Positions 59,191 to 64,000 of a stretch of DNA of 64,000 nt are shown piece after piece. The translations under genes were made by a program, and so were the position numbers. The stretch's first letter is position 1. The number at the start of each line of letters is the position of its first letter. The notes below the pieces were generated by a model. That model was not told the origin of the DNA. It ran no database searches and saw only the letters and a program-made list of their open reading frames with translations. This DNA is from Actinomadura montaniterrae. Lineage in GTDB: Bacteria > Actinomycetota > Actinomycetes > Streptosporangiales > Streptosporangiaceae. The stretch lies in contig NZ_WBMR01000015.1 in the NCBI RefSeq assembly GCF_008923365.1, positions 23,232 to 87,231 on the forward strand, read 5' to 3'.

Positions 59191-60654
59191 ATGGACCACT
59201 CCCGAGCCCCCGTCCTGGAAGCCCTGGCCGCCTACCACCGGGAGGGCCAGGTCCCGTTCACCCCGCCCGGCCACAAGCAGGGCCGCGGCGCCGACCCGCG
59301 CGCCCGCGAGGTGCTCGGCGACGCCGTCTACCGGTCGGACCTGCTCGCGATCTCCGGGCTGGACGACCGGATGTCCAGCAACGAGGTCCTGGAGCACGCG
59401 CAGGCGCTGATGGCGGACGCGGTGCACGCCGACCACACGTTCTTCTCCACCTGCGGAAGCTCGCTCTCGGTGAAGAGCGCGATGCTCTCGGTCGCCGGCC
59501 CCGGCGAGAAGCTGCTGGTCGGACGGGACGCGCACAAGTCCGTGGTGTCCGGGCTGATCCTGTCGGGCGTCCGGCCGATCTGGGTGGAGCCGCAGTGGGA
59601 CGCCGAGCGCCACCTCGCCCACCCGCCGTCCGCCGGAACCTTCGCCGCCCGGTTCGACGAGCACCCCGACGCGAAGGGCGCCCTCGTCACCAGCCCCACC
59701 CCGTACGGGACGTGCGCGCACCTCTCCGCGATCGCCGAGGAGTGCCACAAGCGCGGCAAGCCGCTGATCGTGGACGAGGCGTGGGGCGCGCACCTGCCGT
59801 TCCACCCCGACCTGCCGACCTGGGCGATGGACTCCGGCGCCGACGTGTGCGTGACCAGCGTCCACAAGATGGGCGCGGGCCTCGAGCAGGGCTCGGTCTT
59901 CCACCTCCAGGGCCCGCTGGTGGACCCGGACGTCCTCAAGGCCCGCGAGGACCTGCTCGGCACGACCAGCCCGTCCGTCCTGCTGTACGCGGGCCTGGAC
60001 GGGTGGCGCCGGCAGATGGTCGAGCACGGCCGCGAGCTGCTCGGCGGCGCGCTCGACCTCGCCGCGCGGGCCCGCTCGGAGCTGTCCGGCATGGGGTTCG
60101 ACGTGCAGGGACGCGACGAGTTCACCGGCCCCGGCCTCGCCCGCGACCTGGACCCGCTGCCGATCGTCATCGACCTCGCCGGGCTCGGCACGAGCGGCTA
60201 CCGCGCCGCCGACTGGCTGCGCGAGCACCACCGGATCAACATGCACCTCGCCGACCACCGCCGGATCAGCGCGCAGCTGACCTTCGCCGACGACGAGGAC
60301 ACCGTCGGGCATCTCCTCACCGCGTTCCGCGACCTCCGCGCGAACCTGGGCTCGCTCACCGGCGTCCCGGAGGTGAAGGTGCCGTCGCCGGCGGAGCTGC
60401 GCCTCGAACTGGTCGTGCTGCCCCGCGACGCGTTCTTCGGCCCGGCCGAGCAGGTGCCGGCCGACGAGGCCGTCGGCCGCGTCTCCGCCGAGATGATCAC
60501 CCCGTACCCGCCGGGCATCCCGGCCGTCCTGCCGGGCGAGCGGATCACCGCCCCGGTCATGGACTACCTGCGGACGGGCGTCGACGCCGGAATGGTCATC
60601 CCCGACGCCGCCGACTCCTCGGTGAAGAGCGTCCGCGTGTTCATTGAACGCTGA
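59191..60654 (+). CDS. Orn/Lys/Arg decarboxylase-family PLP enzyme
   Basis: 487 aa, PLP fold-type I basic-amino-acid decarboxylase. N-terminal TPPGHKQG, STCGSS phosphate-binding loop, VDEAWGAH (Asp195), TSVHKMGAG with Schiff-base Lys226, and C-terminal small domain with EMITPYPPGIP. It lacks the N-terminal wing domain of E. coli inducible enzymes, as biosynthetic/short actinobacterial forms do. Makes cadaverine, putrescine or agmatine; which is open. Overlaps the convergent deacetylase by 14 bases. Confidence 0.93.
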   Translation: MDHSRAPVLEALAAYHREGQVPFTPPGHKQGRGADPRAREVLGDAVYRSDLLAISGLDDRMSSNEVLEHAQALMADAVHADHTFFSTCGSSLSVKSAMLSVAGPGEKLLVGRDAHKSVVSGLILSGVRPIWVEPQWDAERHLAHPPSAGTFAARFDEHPDAKGALVTSPTPYGTCAHLSAIAEECHKRGKPLIVDEAWGAHLPFHPDLPTWAMDSGADVCVTSVHKMGAGLEQGSVFHLQGPLVDPDVLKAREDLLGTTSPSVLLYAGLDGWRRQMVEHGRELLGGALDLAARARSELSGMGFDVQGRDEFTGPGLARDLDPLPIVIDLAGLGTSGYRAADWLREHHRINMHLADHRRISAQLTFADDEDTVGHLLTAFRDLRANLGSLTGVPEVKVPSPAELRLELVVLPRDAFFGPAEQVPADEAVGRVSAEMITPYPPGIPAVLPGERITAPVMDYLRTGVDAGMVIPDAADSSVKSVRVFIER

Positions 60655-61486
60655 TGTAGTCCTCCAGCCGCCCGACCGCGAAACCGCGCTTCTCGATCTG
60701 CTTCAGCAGATCGGCGAACATCCGCGTCATCGTCTCGCCCTTGAGCTGCTCCGGGCCGCGGAAATGCGCGAGCAGGATGTCGCCGGGATGCAGTTCCTTC
60801 TTCGGGTCGTCGTACTGGAAGTCGTGGATCTGCATCGACGCCCGCCACATCACGATGCCGCTGATGCCGCATTCCCGGGCGGCCTCCTGCGTCAGCGAGT
60901 TCCACCGCCCGAACGGCGGCCTGAGCAGCGTCGGCGCCGTCCCGTACTGCTCGGTGAGGGCGTCGCGGTCGCCGCAGATCTCCTGCTTCTGCCCTTCCAG
61001 GTCGAGCGCCGGCAGCACCGGATGGGTGACGGTGTGGTCCTGGATCCGGTTGCCGAGCGCCTGCAGCGGCGTGAAGTACCCGTAGTCGTCCTGGACGTCG
61101 TCCTTGGTGAGGAACATCGTGACGGGCACCTTGAGGTCGTTCATCATCTCGACGAACCTCAGGTCCTTCTCCTGCCCGTCGTCGAGCGTCACGAAGACGA
61201 CGCGGTCCTTGGTGGGGACGCTTTCGAAGACCTTCGCGGGGCCCTTCTTCGGCAGTTTCAGCGGCTTGTCGGCGGGCGGCGCGGGCGCCGGGACCATCGG
61301 TTTCAGGCCCCATTTCCGCCAGACCGCCGCCGCGTCCGGCTTCTGCTGGACGGCGGGCGCCGCCGGGGCGGGCGGCGCGGCCGCCTTCGGCTTCTCCGCC
61401 GCGGATCGCTGGCAGGCCGCGAGCGCCAGCGCGAGGACGGCGGCCCCCGCGACGACGCGGACGGACCGCCCCCAAAAGTCCCCCAT
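60641..61486 (-). CDS. Polysaccharide deacetylase lipoprotein
   Basis: 281 aa. Lipobox LALAAC (Cys25) shows export and lipid anchoring. NodB domain: TLDDG (motif 1, usual TFDDG), HTVTHP (motif 2, metal His pair), RPPFGRWN (motif 3), then DILLAHF. Removes N-acetyl groups from cell-wall or other sugars on the outer face. ATG 61486. Confidence 0.92.
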   Translation of the reverse strand: MGDFWGRSVRVVAGAAVLALALAACQRSAAEKPKAAAPPAPAAPAVQQKPDAAAVWRKWGLKPMVPAPAPPADKPLKLPKKGPAKVFESVPTKDRVVFVTLDDGQEKDLRFVEMMNDLKVPVTMFLTKDDVQDDYGYFTPLQALGNRIQDHTVTHPVLPALDLEGQKQEICGDRDALTEQYGTAPTLLRPPFGRWNSLTQEAARECGISGIVMWRASMQIHDFQYDDPKKELHPGDILLAHFRGPEQLKGETMTRMFADLLKQIEKRGFAVGRLEDYISVQ

Positions 61487-61606
61487 GCCGCAGAACTTAC
61501 CGCTTGCCCCATGAGTCCATTCAGTGGCCCCCCGCACCACCGCCACCCCGTGCCCCGGCCGCTTCAGGCCAAAAGTCGATCATGGAACCGGCGGGCCCGT
61601 ACGGTG

Positions 61607-62401
61607 ATGCCGGTGTCGGACCCGCAACTCACCCGGCCGGACCCGCCCGGGCCCGTCGCCTGGCCGCCGCACGACCCGCGGCCGCCCGGACGGGCGGCGC
61701 CGGTCCGGGCCGGACGACGGATCGCGCAGGCGTTCGGTGCCGTCCTCGGCGTCCAGGCGCTGGCGGCGTTCGCGATCCTGCTCATCCTGAACAGCTACCG
61801 GCGCTCCGCCGCGGGCTGGCTGCTGCCGCTCATCGCCGTCGCCGACGCCGCCGCCACCCTGCAGATCTGCTGGCTGGCGATCCGCGACATCCGGCTCCTC
61901 GGCGGCCGGACGGCCGGGCCGCGCCGCCTGCTCACCGCGCTCGTCCTGCTGCTGGCCGCCGGGCTCGCGGGCGGCGGCTACGCCCTCCACAAGCACGCGA
62001 CCGCGCCCGTGCGCGGCGTCCTCGGCGCCCCCGTCCAGGACGGCGACCTGACGTTCACCGCGTACGGCCCGCGCTGCGGCGTCAAGATCAAGGGCATCGC
62101 CGCCGAGGGCACCCTGTGCCGCGTCCGGCTGACGGCCGCCAACACCGGCTCCGCGGCCCTCCGCCTGGACGCGGCGGCGCAGCGCCTGCACGGCGGCGAC
62201 GGCGGGCACCCGGGTTCGGTGCTCCTCCGCCCGTCGCGCTCGAAGAGGTACGCGCGGTCGGCGTCGCGGGCGCTGCCCGCCGGCTCGTCCTTCACCGGCT
62301 ACCTGCTCTTCGACGTCCCGCCCGGCTTCGCACCCCGCGCGCTGGAACTCCACGCCACCGGTGACAGCCGGGGCGTCCGTATCGAGGTCGGGGGCGCCTG
62401 A
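61607..62401 (+). CDS. Membrane protein with DUF4352-like outer domain
   Basis: 264 aa. Pro-rich cytoplasmic N-terminus; three TM helices (about 40-65, 73-92, 106-124); then an extracytoplasmic Ig-like DUF4352-type domain with two Cys (YGPRCGVKIKG, GTLCRVRLTAANTGS). ATG 61607 or GTG 61604. Function unknown. Confidence 0.78.
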   Translation: MPVSDPQLTRPDPPGPVAWPPHDPRPPGRAAPVRAGRRIAQAFGAVLGVQALAAFAILLILNSYRRSAAGWLLPLIAVADAAATLQICWLAIRDIRLLGGRTAGPRRLLTALVLLLAAGLAGGGYALHKHATAPVRGVLGAPVQDGDLTFTAYGPRCGVKIKGIAAEGTLCRVRLTAANTGSAALRLDAAAQRLHGGDGGHPGSVLLRPSRSKRYARSASRALPAGSSFTGYLLFDVPPGFAPRALELHATGDSRGVRIEVGGA

Positions 62402-62405
62402 CGGG

Positions 62406-63179
62406 TCAGCCGGCGCGCAGCGGGCCGGCGGGGAGGCCGAAGCGGGCGGGGACGCCCGGCGAGTACAGGACGCTCACCGGGTCACCCGCCGGCGCGGGCA
62501 GCCCGGCGGCGGTCACCAGGTCCTCGTCGCAGGTCAGCAGTTCGGCGCGGTGCAGCGGCCAGCGCGGATGGGTGTTCCGCAGGAACAGCGTCCGGCCGAA
62601 GGACGCGTTGTGCAGGCCCCACCGGGCCGTCAGGAAATGCTCCAGTTCCGTCGGCTCGCCGATCCGCTCCCCGATGCGCAGGGCCATTCTGTTGCCCGCG
62701 CCGCGCGGCCCGGGCCAGCGCCTCGAACCGGTGTAGAGGACGATGTCGCCGACGCGCCGGAACGACATCCGCGACCACAGGTAAGGCAGCCCGAAACCGA
62801 TCCTCCCCATGAGGACCGGAATGAGGCGCGAGGCGTCCATGGAGCGGAAGACGACGCCGCGCCGGCCGTCGCCGTCCACCGAATACAGGCGGACGTTCGT
62901 CTCGAGGAAACCGCCGAGATACGGAACGCTCGGCAGCCCGAGCCATCCGACGCGGTGCATCCGGAAGGCGATCAGGCCCACGTGGGCGGCGCCGCCGAAG
63001 GTGTCCGGGCGGGTGCCCGCCGGAAGCAGTTCCGCCACGTCGGCGGGGTCGGCGGCCCAGTGCACCAGCGCCACGTCCAGCCAGGACTGGGTGAGCAGCG
63101 GACGGTCGATCGAGCCCGGCGGGTCGGGCGTGACCGCTTCGGGCGTGACCGCTTCGGCGGCCGCGGGACGGGACGGCAC
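62406..63179 (-). CDS. DUF2071 (YqjF-like) protein
   Basis: 257 aa. VALVHWAADPADVAELLPAGTRPDTFGGAAHVGLIAFRM and FLETNVRLYSVDGDGRRGVVFRSMDA match DUF2071. GTG start; a 15-base tandem repeat near the start encodes EAVTPEAVTP. Function unknown, acetoacetate-decarboxylase-like fold suspected. Confidence 0.88.
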   Translation of the reverse strand: MPSRPAAAEAVTPEAVTPDPPGSIDRPLLTQSWLDVALVHWAADPADVAELLPAGTRPDTFGGAAHVGLIAFRMHRVGWLGLPSVPYLGGFLETNVRLYSVDGDGRRGVVFRSMDASRLIPVLMGRIGFGLPYLWSRMSFRRVGDIVLYTGSRRWPGPRGAGNRMALRIGERIGEPTELEHFLTARWGLHNASFGRTLFLRNTHPRWPLHRAELLTCDEDLVTAAGLPAPAGDPVSVLYSPGVPARFGLPAGPLRAG

Positions 63180-63217
63180 CGCGCCAGGATAGGCGACGCC
63201 CCTTCACCAGGGACGCG

Positions 63218-63907
63218 CTAACAGCCGGGACGCGGGACCAGCCGGAACGCGACGAAGGCCGGGACCTGGTTCAGCAGTTCGTGGTCGTCGGGGTGGCTTT
63301 CCGCCATCTCCGGCACGGGCCGGGGTTCGAGGAACTCGTCGATGAGGAACCCGGCCCGGCGGAACTCCGCGCAGATGTCCGTCAGCGGCATCCGCCACGC
63401 GCGGATCGGCCAGTCGCGCTCCTCGCTGAGCGATTCCTCGACCGGTTCGACGTCGAAATAGGAGCCGCCGAGACGCAGCCATTTCGACATCGGATGCTCG
63501 GTCGACAGCACCAGCGCCCCGCCCGGCGCGAGAACGCGCCGCAACTCCTCCAGGACCGCGACGCGGTCGTCCAGGTAATGGATCGCGAGCGCGAACACGA
63601 CCAGGTCGACCGACCCGTCCGGCACCCAGCCGAGCGGCTCGGCGAGGTCGTGGACGCGCAGGTCCGCGCGGCCCCCGGTGCGCTCGCGGGCCAGCGCCAC
63701 GAACGTGGGGCTCGCGTCGCAGCCCAGCACGCGCGCCCCGCGTTCCTGCAGCTCGGCGGCGTAGAGGCCGGGGCCGCACGCGGCGTCGAACACGGTCCGG
63801 CCGCGCACGTCCCCGGCGAGGCCCAGCACGGCCGGACGGTCGTAGAGCGCGTTGTAGGGGCTCACCGCGGCGTGCGCGGCGTACTCGTGGGCGAAGCGCT
63901 CGTACAT
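63218..63907 (-). CDS. Class I SAM-dependent methyltransferase
   Basis: 229 aa. Motif I VFDAACGPGLYAAEL, ARVLGCDAS, VDLVVFALAIHYLDD, LRRVLAPGGALVLSTEHP: Methyltransf_11 type. ATG 63907 chosen; the upstream in-frame start is a TTG. Small-molecule substrate unknown. Confidence 0.9.
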   Translation of the reverse strand: MYERFAHEYAAHAAVSPYNALYDRPAVLGLAGDVRGRTVFDAACGPGLYAAELQERGARVLGCDASPTFVALARERTGGRADLRVHDLAEPLGWVPDGSVDLVVFALAIHYLDDRVAVLEELRRVLAPGGALVLSTEHPMSKWLRLGGSYFDVEPVEESLSEERDWPIRAWRMPLTDICAEFRRAGFLIDEFLEPRPVPEMAESHPDDHELLNQVPAFVAFRLVPRPGC

Positions 63908-63950
63908 GCGTCCGATCGTGCCAGGCAAGGCCGGCGGGCGGGACCCGGCG

Positions 63951-64000
63951 TCAGGTCTCCGCGGCGCCCGCGGCCGGCGCGCCCTCCTCCCCCGCGCCCG
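63951..64000 (-). CDS. 3' end of a gene cut by the window edge
   Basis: The last 15 codons and stop of a minus-strand frame, an Ala/Glu/Gly-rich tail (GEEGAPAAGAAET). Codons end in G or C. Identity cannot be told. Confidence 0.4.
   Translation of the reverse strand, partial: GAGEEGAPAAGAAET

Noticed and set aside
1..64000. CRISPR array, IS element, integrase or attachment site
   Set aside because: No regularly spaced direct repeats, transposase/recombinase motifs or flanking tRNA were found.

Overview
The window is 64 kb of very GC-rich DNA with strong G/C bias at third codon positions, frequent GTG/TTG starts, many start/stop overlaps and several genes that look leaderless. Gene content points to an actinomycete of the Streptosporangiales, most probably Thermomonosporaceae (Actinomadura-like). 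Supporting content is a CU044_5270-type partner gene behind an ECF sigma factor, an XRE/DUF5753 - DUF397 - HATPase module, SARP and LAL giant regulators, and MLTR-type regulators. The taxonomic call is inference. I found no rRNA, tRNA, CRISPR array, transposase or prophage gene. The window reads as chromosome-arm style accessory and regulatory DNA, with a few housekeeping genes (purC, a peptide deformylase, an Fpg/Nei glycosylase).

Layout. 0-3 kb: a three-gene ECF-type nickel/cobalt importer (cbiM/nikM, cbiQ, cbiO) on the minus strand with a sequence matching the Streptomyces Nur box upstream. 3-14 kb: DNA glycosylase, secreted serine hydrolase, glyoxalase-fold and HAD-like proteins, a PEBP-type secreted protein divergent from an MLTR-type regulator, a HEAT-repeat fusion, an MFS exporter and small unknown proteins. 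14-17 kb: an ABC exporter divergent from its likely MarR repressor across a doubled palindrome. 17-22.5 kb: a PucR regulator, a cutinase/PET-hydrolase homologue and a 1044-residue SARP. 22.6-31 kb: peptide deformylase, CocE-type hydrolase, an unknown three-module protein, a DJ-1/GlxA pair, a HATPase, a kinase-fold protein and purC, ending at an internally deleted SDR pseudogene. 31-37 kb: a TetR regulon with four overlapping operators, an Lrp/valine-dehydrogenase pair, a second TetR/VOC pair and a Uma2 remnant. 37-42.5 kb: ECF sigma plus partner, VOC, two DUF397 copies, XRE, HATPase and a PCMT-like methyltransferase. 42.5-48 kb: hydrolase/AraC, PadR/membrane protein, orphan histidine kinase, imine-reductase-like enzyme. 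48-57 kb: SARP-NAT operon, Rrf2/CMD pair, a degenerate erythromycin-esterase homologue and a LAL regulator. 57-64 kb: MgtC, small proteins, PLP decarboxylase, polysaccharide deacetylase lipoprotein, DUF2071 and a methyltransferase.

How the parts work together. Most of the window is built from regulator-target pairs that face each other over a short intergenic space, and in many of these spaces an operator-like palindrome can be read directly. The clearest are the four TetR sites at 32048-32133, the MarR double site at 15971-16014, the 15-bp TetR palindrome at 36532-36546, and the direct and inverted repeats between the imine reductase and the second SARP. Several convergent gene pairs are separated by one compact hairpin that can terminate both genes.

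The most noteworthy items are: the Nur-box nickel importer; the PET-hydrolase homologue; the Tyr-type imine reductase linked to SARP-like repeats; an erythromycin-esterase homologue that has lost its catalytic Glu and His; a multi-hairpin element upstream of mgtC; and an unknown protein made of repeated modules. I did not find a convincing complete new multi-gene system. The XRE-DUF397-HATPase-methyltransferase cluster and the three-module protein are the best leads.
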